A DNA stretch of 64,000 nt from Siphonodentalium dalli. Taxonomy: Eukaryota; Mollusca; Scaphopoda; Gadilida; Siphonodentaliidae. Position 1 is the stretch's first letter, and each line of letters starts with the position of its first letter. Location of the stretch: the NCBI GenBank assembly GCA_032622095.1, contig CP136065.1, positions 155,689,577-155,753,576 on the forward strand. Direction: 5' to 3'. Both the position numbers and the translations under genes were made by a program. The notes below the pieces were generated by a model. That model did no database searches, was not told where the DNA came from, and worked only from the letters and a program-made list of their open reading frames with translations. Shown here piece by piece: positions 44,945-54,600 of the stretch.

Positions 44945-46435
44945 TTTGGAAGCCATCTTGAGTAATTTGGTCTATAAACACCGTAGTGTTACACATTTAA
45001 GATAGACCAACACAATAAACAACCTTTTAAATCTAAAGATATTTATATTTCACCTGACAAAATGGTCCCAAACTCCTGAAAACTGAATTTTTGCCAATAT
45101 TTATGTCAAGTTTTTTTTTTAGAGAAAAAGTCCAATATTTTTTTACGATGTCAGTGGTGAAAATAGTAACAATTAACCATGGTGCATCAGACATGTTATT
45201 GTTCAAATGAATAGAATGCAGAATATCCAATTTTATACATCAACACAACTTGTAAGCGATTTGCGATTTTGAGCTAAAGTAAGAATTTTGGTTCCAGTGA
45301 AAATGGAATATTCATTAGGTAATGATATGCCTCACTTACATTACAAAGTTCTGTTCATTTCTTGTTGAAATATGACTAGAATCCCAATTGTGATTTTTTT
45401 TGCGAAATTTTATACCGCATTCTGTACAATCGAATTTTTGAGGGATCGGAAAGGGGTTAGGACCCCAATAATTGCATATTTAATTGCTCCAATGATCAGT
45501 TAATATACAAAACACAAAATAAAATTGCATTACTCAACCAGTTCCAAACAGCATGAATTGATCTAGAAGATATTTGTGAACAAATGTCATATTTTCAACT
45601 TCCGGCGGCCTTTTGGCGGCCATCTTGGATGGTGAGTTTCAATTTTGGCCCAAAAAAGGGTCATTATGTCTTAGCTTCATGAAAATATATACATTTGTAT
45701 ACATTTATCTAGATTTACCCGCTATAATTTTCATAAACCGGCTAACTTATAGTTCTAGAAAATGGATCGGGTTGTGGGGGGGGGGGGGGGGGGGGTAACA
45801 AGTCTCGTTCTTATCAGAAAAACGACCTGAATATATATTTCTTAAGTTGATCGTATCGATTTTAAGTTGATCGTATCGATTTAGGGATGTATTGGTTGTA
45901 ATAGTGCAACGTTCCAGGGGTGTACGCACATACACACACATTGGACGAATGCAATCATGTAAATAAAAGTGATTTTTTACGTTTTGAGGGGTGACCCGAT
46001 GACCCCCTTCTTATCTTAAACCCCAGGAAAAGTTGCTTCTTAAGTTGTTTTTTTTATAATTAGTATATATCAAAGTACTTTGAGACCAAAAATTATGGAT
46101 GTACGCGAAAGTGTACAAAAAGTGAAAAATCACGTTTTGGGGTTCAACATGGGACCCCCTTTCTTATCTGAAAACCCCAGGAAAATCCCTTTCTTAGGTT
46201 GTGTTTTCTTAATCAGTACACTTAGGAGTATCGTCAAACCAAAATGCATCGATGTACGCGGAAGTGTAAATAGAAGTGATTTTTGGCACCTTTTGTGGTT
46301 CAGCGGCCCCTAAACCCCAGGAATGCGCAACTTAAGAAATCGGTTTTTCAGAATGTTCCATTATTGGTACCAACTTTAGGGGGTCAAACCTTTTGTACGC
46401 AAAAGTTTAAACAGAACATATGCGGGCTCCCTAAC
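44945..46435 (-). repeat. Right arm of the giant inverted repeat
   Basis: Inverse of 38111-39085. An additional segment, 45515-46027, lies between two matching parts. It is either an insertion in this arm or a deletion from the other. Confidence 0.85.
45555..45770. repeat. Dispersed repeat shared with 60685-60880
   Basis: Shares cttccggcggccttttggcg, gccatcttggatggtgag, tatgtcttagcttcatgaaa and gtatacattt with the other locus in the same order. It lies in the extra segment of the right arm. A G run of about 19 follows at 45775-45796. Confidence 0.75.
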
Positions 46436-46484
46436 TAAAACACGATCGGTAGCAGGCCAATGAATTTATCAATTACACCGTAGC

Positions 46485-47065
46485 TCAAATTGAGGAGGAA
46501 CTAGTTGGCAAATGTAATGCAATTAATGAGCGCACAAAGAATGAGGAAAGTTAAAAAGTGAATGTAAAACATTGAAAAGATTACATTGATAACGCAAAAA
46601 AACAAAAAAAAAACAATTATGATGTCAATTAGTGTACTGTGGTATTGTAGCGTTATAGATTCCAAGAGAAGAATGATGCTTTCATTTTAAGGATGATATT
46701 TCATTTTCTATCAGTTTGAGTCTTAGTAATTTGGTATATGTATGCCGAGATAAGCATATACCAAATTGCTAAATCATATTGATTTATTATATTATAACGC
46801 TACAATAACACAGTACTCTAATTGACACCTTAACTGTTATTTTGCATTGTCATCACGGGGCGATTAATAGTCAACTAAGTAGGGATTTAGAGGCCACCCG
46901 AAGATACATAATGGAGTTTTCGATCAATGGAATAAAAAACGCGAGCTCTACGATGTCCCGAAATATTTAGTCATGCCAGGAGTAAAACCCTAGATGGCTG
47001 GCAGTTGAAGCGACCATGTTTTTCATAGAACTATTTTCAAATCTAATAGCTCTTATCTGGATGTG
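46485..47065 (+). repeat. Diverged relative of the 28-kb array element, with internal hairpin
   Basis: Opens with accgtagctcaaattgagga (compare actgtagctcaacttggaaa at 28389) and ends with taaaaccctagatggctggc and accatgtttttcat. In between, tttggtatatgtatgccgag at 46731 and gcatataccaaattgctaaa at 46753 form a hairpin, and the flanks pair further outwards (gtgtactgtggtattgtagc with gctacaataacacagtac). Confidence 0.55.
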
Positions 47066-47169
47066 ATCATAAACAAGCATGCAAATGCAGGGAGCAATGT
47101 GCCATGTTTGGTGGCTGAATTTCCGCTATAGTGCCAGCTTCGCCCCGCCATGCACTTGCAACCATATGG

Positions 47170-47375
47170 ATAGAACATGTTAAGACGTCTTCGTGAATCA
47201 TATTCAGTCAATGGTAGAAGAATAATGTCACCCGTCGTTGTAGGCGATGAGCACGATATGGTGATGATGTCCAATACGTCCGGTGGGACAGAGAATCTAT
47301 ATAATACGAGCCTATCAATGTATACCAGATATAGGAAAGGGGGCATCACAGCTCCTTGTCTGGCACCTTGCTAAT
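47170..47375 (-). pseudogene. LINE reverse transcriptase fragment (RQGA block)
   Basis: One minus-strand frame reads RQGAVMPPFLYLVYIDRL, and after about 35 residues SPTTTGDIILLPLTEYD. It aligns with RQGAVTSPFFYLTFIDDL and SPTTADDITIVSLTKAG of the element at 50330-52800. Only about 70 codons remain, lying 77 bp downstream of receptor exon 2 in transcript sense. Confidence 0.65.
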
Positions 47376-47451
47376 TTGATGCCATTTAATTAATGGTCGT
47401 GATGTACAGAAATCAAAGAGAATGAATAATGAACAATTATTATAAACTTAC

Positions 47452-47670
47452 GCTAAATCCGTCTGGTCGATTAGTTCCGTCTGGTTTCCGGGCCAATTGG
47501 TGTAGCATATAATTCGAGTCGTATTCATTTTATCTGCCACCTGGGCTGTGTTGGAGTATATGAGGTTCGGAAGTCCGATTAGGAATGAAAGTAACCATAT
47601 CATCGCGATAACTCCGATGACAACTTTGGCAGTGAGGCGCGGACGTAGAGGGTGGATGATTGCAACATAC
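47452..47670 (-). CDS. Tachykinin-like receptor, exon 2 (end of TM3 to extracellular loop 2)
   Basis: A 219-bp internal exon of a class A GPCR. In transcript sense the acceptor is ctttcag and the donor gtaagt. The first base completes a split Arg codon of the DRY motif, followed by YVAIIHPLRPRLTAKVVIGV and the TM4 helix with its conserved Trp (IAMIWLLSFLIGLP). Loop 2 has RIICYTNWP, whose Cys is the expected disulphide partner of TM3, and two possible N-glycosylation sites (NTT, NQT). YxAIIHPLRPRL and C....WP are hallmarks of tachykinin receptors. The exon ends two bases into a codon, and exon 3 supplies the third, giving ..TDLA-YSLL.. in register. It is somewhat longer than I recall for vertebrate genes (195 bp), the excess lying in loop 2. 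No defects are seen. Confidence 0.9.
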
Positions 47671-47704
47671 CTGAAAGTGAAAGAACGGATACTGAGTGTG
47701 GTTT

Positions 47705-47870
47705 GGTTTTGTGTGTATCATATGTGGAGTTTTGTGGTCTAGTGGTTGACTAGTCGGAATTGTCTTCGTTATCAACACGTCGAGACTAATGCGCAGCCAG
47801 CCAGTGGATTATTTAGATATCACGACAGTGGCTTGGTTGGTAACGATGTGTGGCTCTTGAGTCGAACGCT
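47705..47870 (+). repeat. Possible tRNA-derived SINE segments
   Basis: gtggtctagtggttgact (about 47736) and gtggcttggttggtaac (about 47829) both resemble tRNA A boxes. cttgagtcgaacgct (47853) is a weak B box. There is no poly(A) tail or clear boundary. Speculative. Confidence 0.2.
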
Positions 47871-48140
47871 TTAATATCTGGCACCAAGTTGCCAATCAAT
47901 CATTTATTGCAACAAAGCACAAAAACAAACAAACAGACATGCAATCAATAATGTATATGCAACATGCATACAGAACATATATACATGGGTCTATAGATAT
48001 ACAAAATAAATATGTATACGGTACATTATATTATTCCATCACGCATATCATCACGCACACATATAGTTCGTGTCTAATACCCCAGCCCACCAATGAGAGC
48101 GGAGAAGTTTATGTTTTCTTCTCCGTGCGATACATAAGGA

Positions 48141-48284
48141 TTAACTGTCATGTGGACTGTTTTTATGGAGATGTAACCGTGAGGTAAGTGTTCATAACTT
48201 GTGTAAAAACCCGAAGTTACATACAAGTTATGACCACTTACCTCACGGTTACATCTCCATAAAAACAGTCCACATGACAGTTAA
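48141..48284. repeat. Long hairpin, 62-bp arms, at the end of repeat copy B
   Basis: 48141-48202 (ttaactgtcatgtggactgt...) pairs almost perfectly with 48223-48284 (...acagtccacatgacagttaa) around a loop of about 20 bases. One arm belongs to the 400-bp dispersed repeat. In copy A only the innermost 16 bp of the hairpin remain. Confidence 0.92.
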
Positions 48285-48630
48285 TCATTATATTTATATA
48301 CATTTAGCGAAAAAGCCACTTTTGTAAATGTATTTAAATCGAAAAGTGTATCGTGACAAAACCAGCCCAAAATTTTCACATAGCACCCTTGGCAAAAGTT
48401 AACAGGAACAATTGAAACCCGATGATTTATTAAGTCAATCCTGCGCGAATCCAAATGCGCCCAAAACATTACGCGTTCGTCTTTCCAAACCCAAATGACG
48501 TATCGATGTTGTTATGAGCTTGCAGTTATGAGCTGTTGCGCATTCACCGAGAAATAATTGCAACTAGCCACGTGGGCGCCGACCAATCGGAATGCTGGAT
48601 TTAGTGATGATCACACTTAGTATGTAAATA
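48223..48630. repeat. 400-bp dispersed repeat, copy B
   Basis: Direct copy of 11522-11919. It lies about 550 bp upstream of receptor exon 2 in transcript sense. Together with the hairpin, the full element may be larger on this side (from 48141). Confidence 0.9.
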
Positions 48631-49579
48631 TATAGATGTATCAGACATGATGTCAGTGGAGTACCAGGATTTGTGGCGTCCATTTATATAATGGTTCTAT
48701 TTAAATTCATCAAATGCATTTTTTTTAAAGTAAAGACAATCTTTTAATGATGCTTATATTATTAACTGTTATCACCTTACATAACTTTTTCTATTTGGGG
48801 CCCGCCAATAATAATAAAGTACTGGTAGCACAAGTGAGTCAAAACGGGATAGCATCGTATATATCGATATATAGGGCGTTTCAGCTTACGTACTCTATAT
48901 TCAAGAGGCCGTACATAACTTTCGTACCAATCCTATATACTGTACATAAATGCATGTTTCGTTTCAGTGTTTTATAAAATCCGGCAATATAGAACAACTC
49001 TACTGCCACAGAGCTAAAGACTTTCATAATTCCAAATGAGGTTAGTCATAAAATGAATCCAGGTGGTCTTGCTTAGGCTGTCTTTTATAAATGATCATCA
49101 CTTTCGTTTTTGATGTATTTACGATAGGCCCGAAGTGCACGATGCATGTGAATGAAGAACCGTATCGTCGGCATATAATATACATAGCATACATATAGTT
49201 TAAGTACGACCCAGTAGTGTCTAAACTAATTTTGTAGATAAATAATAAGTTATCGATGGCACAATCGTTCAGATATTTCTACATGCATACAGGTCGTTAA
49301 CGCGACCCCTGTATAATGTTCTCGCTAAGTCGTACCTGTCGTACATGTAGGTAACTTAGCGTATAAGCCGCTCTAGAGTGAAGCGCCTTTTAGCAGACAT
49401 AATAAATACTCGGCATTACTCAACAGCTGGGGTAATAATGTGAAGAGCTTAGGGTCCCTTATGTTAGAGTTAGAGTGATACGCGCTATATAAGCACAATT
49501 ATTATTATTATGATTTATTATGATATCGTTTCAGCCACTATGCTATATATATCACGACGAAAGTTTAATAAGCGATATC
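48631..49579. other. No recognisable gene or repeat
   Basis: AT-rich sequence with no recognised content. A short (TTA)n occurs near 49500-49515. Confidence 0.35.
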
Positions 49580-49809
49580 ACCGAGTCGCGGCCATATTGG
49601 ATTCATCCAGCCCCCGTTCCGAGGTTTAAGTGCAGATCAAAGTTCTGGAGGTGCATTTCATATATTGAACTTTTGAATATTCATGATTCCATATATGGAA
49701 TCATGGATATTCAAAAGTTCCATATATGGAATGCAATTGCAGAAATTTGAAACGTAGCACTTAAACCGCCGAACGATGGCTGGACGAATCCAATATGGCC
49801 GCGACTCAT
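49580..49809. mobile_element. Foldback MITE, 230 bp, copy 1 (GAGTCGCGGCCATATTGGAT ends)
   Basis: The ends gagtcgcggccatattggat and atccaatatggccgcgactc are inverted. The centre is an extended palindrome (ttccatatatggaa units with gaatattca), so the whole element folds. A second copy lies at 60040-60246. No coding content. Confidence 0.88.
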
Positions 49810-50329
49810 TGATCTCGATTATTTGTTGAGCAAATACCAGCAAGATGATTCCTTTCACCACACTTCACGTAGAATCACACGTAATCGGCAAGGCAGCAAC
49901 TAACCAACTTGTTCAGGTACACGAATCTGATTGGTCCCTCATACAGCTCGCGTGACAGTCATGTTGACGTCCTTTATATTTCATATCAACCCAAAATTAT
50001 CGTTAATGGTATCATAAATAAGTCGGACTACTTATGATGTGAGGCATTCTCAACTGAAAACAACGAAAGCCCGAATACGGAATGGCGCAATTAAAACTAT
50101 TCGATGTAAACAAAACACGATTGCTCAATAAATGGCAACATTGAGCCCATATCTATAGGCAAATATAGACGTATTTGGTGTAATCGTGGCAGGTGCACAA
50201 AATCGTCTCTATCGCGTATATATACCCACGTATGATTCTGAATGCTAATTATCGACAAATCATTTACCGTATGAATGTTTCATGAAGTTTCACATGAGCT
50301 CCCAAATTATCTTCCGCCAAATATACAAT

Positions 50330-52800
50330 ATATATTATTGTTTATTGACCTCCAAGTATGAAGAGCATATATACATATCAGTTACAGAAAGTATGTGGTA
50401 ACGAGACCATTGTAAGTGGACTATACACCAGCATCTATTTACAAGGAAGGACATTGTATACACAAATTGGAAAGATGTGTACATTGTACGAAGAGCAAGG
50501 TAAAAACGAGTATATGAGATAACATTGTAGATGCGGGTGGCAAGGAAGCCAGATCATAGTTGAATATTGTCCACCTGAGAGGCATATTGCATCAAATGTC
50601 ATGTGAATGGCATCTTTTAACTTCAGGGACGAATTAGTTGACAACCAACATACAGAAATGCAGCAGATGCGATGATGAGCTGCTCCCATGACTCAGTCGG
50701 GATATGACAACCAAGCTGGGTACTGCCAAGTAACAGCGCATTTAAATGGTCGTTTGGGAGAGCATCCAGGTAACTAAATAGTTGGATGTCGAAGCTATCG
50801 ATAAGCATACACCATTAATTATATCGGAGTCTGTACATGGTGGCAGATCTGCACGAGTCAGTAATATGTCCAATTTCATTGTTATATGTGTGGCCACACA
50901 GCATGCATTGGGCATTGTTTTCGAACAACAATCTATTTAGAAGTCTAGCAAGATTTTTCAGTTCCAAACTCCTGTTAGGATGGGCAGCAAGAAGACGCCA
51001 CACGCTCCAGACTGCGAGAGGCTGGTTATGAATGAGGAGAAGATTAGAAGAGCGACCATTGGCACCCACTGCTGAAGTCCATGCATCACAATAGTGAGCT
51101 CTTATGGTCGACTTGACGAGTTGCTTCCAAATGATCTTCTTTGGGAAGGATCCAGAAGATAAGAATTCTTGAAGATAAGAAGACAGATTGTACACTTCTA
51201 GAACATTGATGCTGTCTTTTACATAACCGGTGGTATTCACATTGAATAAATTGTGCATATAGAGGTTTTTCATGAAAATTCGTAAAGGAAAGTCTCGAGT
51301 CGCAGGCAAGTGGATAAGTTCGCCGAGGAAGAGAAGTTTTCTCAAATGTAGTTGGCGACTCATCGGTAAAACACCCAAGAGACTGAGTGAGAGGTTTGTG
51401 CTCGCCCTTGTTGGAAGATTCTGTATGTGCTTTATACATGTACGTAGACCCTTTTCAATTGTGCAGAGAGCGTTGTCATCTGTTGAATATAGGAGTTCAG
51501 CGCCATAAAGAGCCGTTGGAAGCACAACTGTGTGAAGGAGATTATTCATTGTGAGAGGGGTGCACATACTTAAGGATTTCCTACCAGCGATAGAAAAGTA
51601 TGTTTTTCTCAACACTTCAGATATATTTGTAGCACGGTTAACAGTGTTGCCGAATTTTCCTTGAGAAATTCCCAGATGGCGACAGTCGGTGCTTTCATCG
51701 ATCGTGTCATTCCCGAGAATCCACGATCTTTGTTGGTTTGTGTGTTGTTGTTTCGTTTCGTTGTAAACGACAACGGAACTCTTAGATTTTGAAAAACAGA
51801 AGCGCCATTTCTTGCTGTAGTTGAAGCAGATTTTCATAAAGTTGTCCAAACCAGCTTTTGTGAGGGAAACTATAGTAATATCATCTGCAGTTGTTGGTGA
51901 GGTACAGTTGATATTGCCAATAGATGCACCTTGATCTGAAACTTCCAGAGTAGACAAGAGATCGTCAATGAATGTCAAGTAGAAAAAAGGCGATGTTACG
52001 GCCCCTTGTCTTGTTCCTTGTCGAATTTCAAATGACTCTGACAAATCACCACTGTGGAGCACACGGCTAGCGCAATTTGAGTACATGTTGCGGATTATCC
52101 GAAGTATTTTCCCATTGAATCCGAGGTTGTTCAGTTTGTACAGGAGGCCCTCGTGCCAAACGCAGTCAAATGCCTTTGCAGAGTCAAGGTAGCAAACATA
52201 AGCTTTGGAGTGGTTGTCGCGTGCATAGTGTATAGCTTCCTGCACAATGAACGACGTCATAGTGCAGCTGACTCCCTTCTGGAATCCGAATTGCAGAGCA
52301 TGTGGAAATTTATTAAGGGATGGACTTTTCAGAAATCTGTGTAAGATGACCGACTCGAATAGTTTATACAATGAGGAGAGAAGTGTGATTGCACGATAAC
52401 TGTCTGGCTTAGTCCGCGGCTTCGGGTCGCCTTTGTGCAGAGGAATAATGATACCAGATTTCATAACCATGGGAATCCATTCCCGTGAAAGAATAGCATT
52501 GAAAAGTTTACAAATCACTGACACCATGAGTTTAGAAGAAAATATCAGGTGCTCGTTAGCAATACCATCCGGACCCGATGATTTGTTTTTCTTCATGTTT
52601 TTTATTTGAGCATTGACATCTTCTGACATAATTTCATTGCAAAATACTGTCGAGTCATAATTTATGCAGGAGGGATCGAATTCCGACGAGAGGCTGTTGG
52701 TAATGAATTTGTTGAACTCTGGATCAGCGTGTACTGTGTACACGTATGAGTCTGACTCGTCGATAGACTGCCCAGAGAAGGCAGCTCGACTTGAATACGG
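50330..52800 (-). mobile_element. LINE, 5'-truncated, second family (TADD reverse transcriptase)
   Basis: In minus sense it opens inside the linker just upstream of the reverse transcriptase (about 52790), runs through an almost intact coding region to about 50623, and ends with a 3' untranslated region and caataaacaat near 50345. The endonuclease is missing. Relatives in this window: 62025-64000 (plus strand), 47170-47375, and perhaps the tail at 5545-5850. The target duplication was not resolved. Confidence 0.8.
50623..52790 (-). pseudogene. LINE reverse transcriptase with one in-frame stop
   Basis: Counting residues from 52743, the blocks are KSSGPDGIANEHL (about 54-66), GIIIPLHKGDPKPRTKPDSYR (about 96-116), CYLDSAKAFDCVWHEGL (about 184-200), RQGTRQGAVTSPFFYLTFID (about 241-260) and PTTADDITIV (about 283-292). 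These are the reverse transcriptase motifs; the catalytic box is TADD instead of the usual YADD or FADD. Near residue 613 is CMLCGHTYNNEIGHITDSC. A TAA at 50815-50817 interrupts the frame, which then runs on in the same frame to 50623 (DIQLFSYLDALPND...). Apart from that stop and the missing N-terminus, it is intact. It would copy element RNA into DNA at the target site if functional. Confidence 0.9.
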
Positions 52801-52804
52801 ATCT

Positions 52805-54389
52805 CAGAAACACACAGGGTGATGATAACCAATTTATCTTACAATTCGTCCCATAAAAATGCAATAAAACTCAATTTAAAACAGGAACTATTTTATTACG
52901 CGCAACACACAACGTACACAATATTCTCAGCACGCGACGTTGTGATAAGTCAAATTCTGAGAAATTCACGTCACTATTCAAATTCACTTTGGCTGGAATC
53001 CGATTCAATGAAGATGCGACGATATTTTCGTTTCATATGTTCGACATCATTGTCACTTTTAACAGGATAATTGTATTATTTTATGGTGCAATCTCCTTGG
53101 ATAGTGATAGTGTTGGCGAGAGGCATTGCCGTAGATGACTGTCCATTCAGAGTTTTGGTGAATTTTGAACTTTCCGACACTTCGACAATCGAGTTCTGAC
53201 TCGCACTAAAATAACCCATTAAACTTCATTTAGAGGAAATGCACTAAATCACGGACTTTTCGTAAGTATTGTGTTTTATATCCTTAACATAAGATAAAAT
53301 TAATTTGATTTTCCATTCTGTATTTTATCGAATAAAAAATGCGTTCAGTAGCTTTTGATCAAGACCGTACTGAATTACGGGGAATTCCCTACTTCGCTAA
53401 AATAGAAATTGTCAAAATAGTCCGTATTCGTGCGCGCTGTTAACAATGTGTAAACTTCGTTACTTTTTCGATTTCCAAACATTTTTGGGTGGTTATTTTG
53501 AGCTTTTTGGGCCCTGTCTCCACATTTTGTCAACTTTATTGAACTAATTATTGATTATTTTACATTCGTAGCACACGAGTATATTATTTTACGACTTTTA
53601 GTTGGTTATTTAGACGTTTTGTTTTGAAAACAAGCCAGTTGTCGAAACGCACGTGCACCAGCTGTTGCCATCGAAGATATCCTTGTTGCCATCCAGGATA
53701 CAAGATAGGAAACCGCCTAGGCGTTTTCGCGTGTATTTGATGAAATATAGCTATATTGTAAGATAAAAGTAAGTACACGAGGGTCATCTCGATTTCAGTG
53801 CAACTCGGAAGAATGCCACAAACTTAACCCTGTCTATACTAAAGCAGTATTGGTGAGTAGTTATCCCATAGCAATTGTTAAGATAATAAGTTCAACAAAC
53901 GACCATAGCCAATTTATTGTTTGAACATTTCCCACCAATGAATATGAGTCATTATGATCTTGAGTTATCTGTTTTTTCCGTATATTTCGTTTGCTTTTAT
54001 TACCTAACACCCTTCTAAATGAACAATAGACCGTTCCGATGTATAATTCTACACTGAGAAAAACAACGAATTTGATGGGAGGATATGGTATAATGGCATA
54101 TGTAAGAACTTCAATCCCACATCATAGGCTACATTTTTTTGGATAACAAGTTCTTATTTCATGGACACCGCATTCACATCGGACGGAATTATGAACCAAT
54201 TAAACCGACCTATACCACGAACTAGTGTTATACTTCTCAACATACCGGTATTAGATCTGTGTTTTAGCAAATTTATTGAAAGGTTGTCCTACTTTAAATT
54301 CCGTCTCTGGTTCTGGATAATATATCATCTATAGTTGAGTATTGGAATTATATGAAAAAAACTATGAATTTTCACCTTCCCAGTGACTC
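52805..54389. other. No recognisable gene or repeat
   Basis: AT-rich sequence. Frames at 52819-53070 and 53584-53787 have no domain. No receptor exon was found here. Confidence 0.35.
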
Positions 54390-54600
54390 AGAACATTAGT
54401 TATTATGACTCAATCCTGGCTATTTTGACTAATACAATTGTAGTCGTAATGACTAACAATTCAATTTCTTAGTCGTTATGACTAGCACATGCACCCTTGT
54501 CATTATGACTAATTATCTGCCTTCATTATTTTGACCAAGCTAAATCAGTAATCCTGCATGGGGACAAACGGTTGACTAACCGAAATTAGTCATATTGTAT
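54390..54600. repeat. Degenerate tandem array of a TAGTCATTATGACTA palindrome
   Basis: tagttattatgactcaa, gtagtcgtaatgactaa, tagtcgttatgactag, tgtcattatgactaatt and attattttgaccaa occur at about 30-35-base spacing. Each is itself a near palindrome (tagtcRttatgacta). About five units. Confidence 0.75.

Larger units (their letters stand above)
38111..46435. mobile_element. Giant inverted-repeat element with minisatellite core, interrupted by a LINE
   Basis: The left arm 38111-39085 (starting gttggggagcccgcatatgt) is matched in inverse by 44945-46435 (ending tgcgggctccctaac). The right arm is longer because it has an extra segment of about 510 bp (45515-46027). TA dinucleotides flank both ends (38109-38110, 46436-46437) and may be a TA target duplication. 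Between the arms is a minisatellite, cut by a 4.2-kb LINE. Without the LINE the element would be about 4.1 kb. Class unknown; no transposase of its own was found. Confidence 0.8.

Noticed and set aside
38111-46435. Maverick/Polinton because of long terminal inverted repeats
   Set aside because: No integrase, polymerase B or capsid genes. The only coding sequence is a LINE with its own target duplication. Flanks suggest TA, not the 6-bp duplication of Polintons.
49580-49809. microRNA precursor because of the long hairpin
   Set aside because: The palindrome is the whole body of a dispersed foldback MITE with a second copy at 60040. No sign of a mature arm pattern. Some MITEs do give small RNAs, but nothing here shows it.
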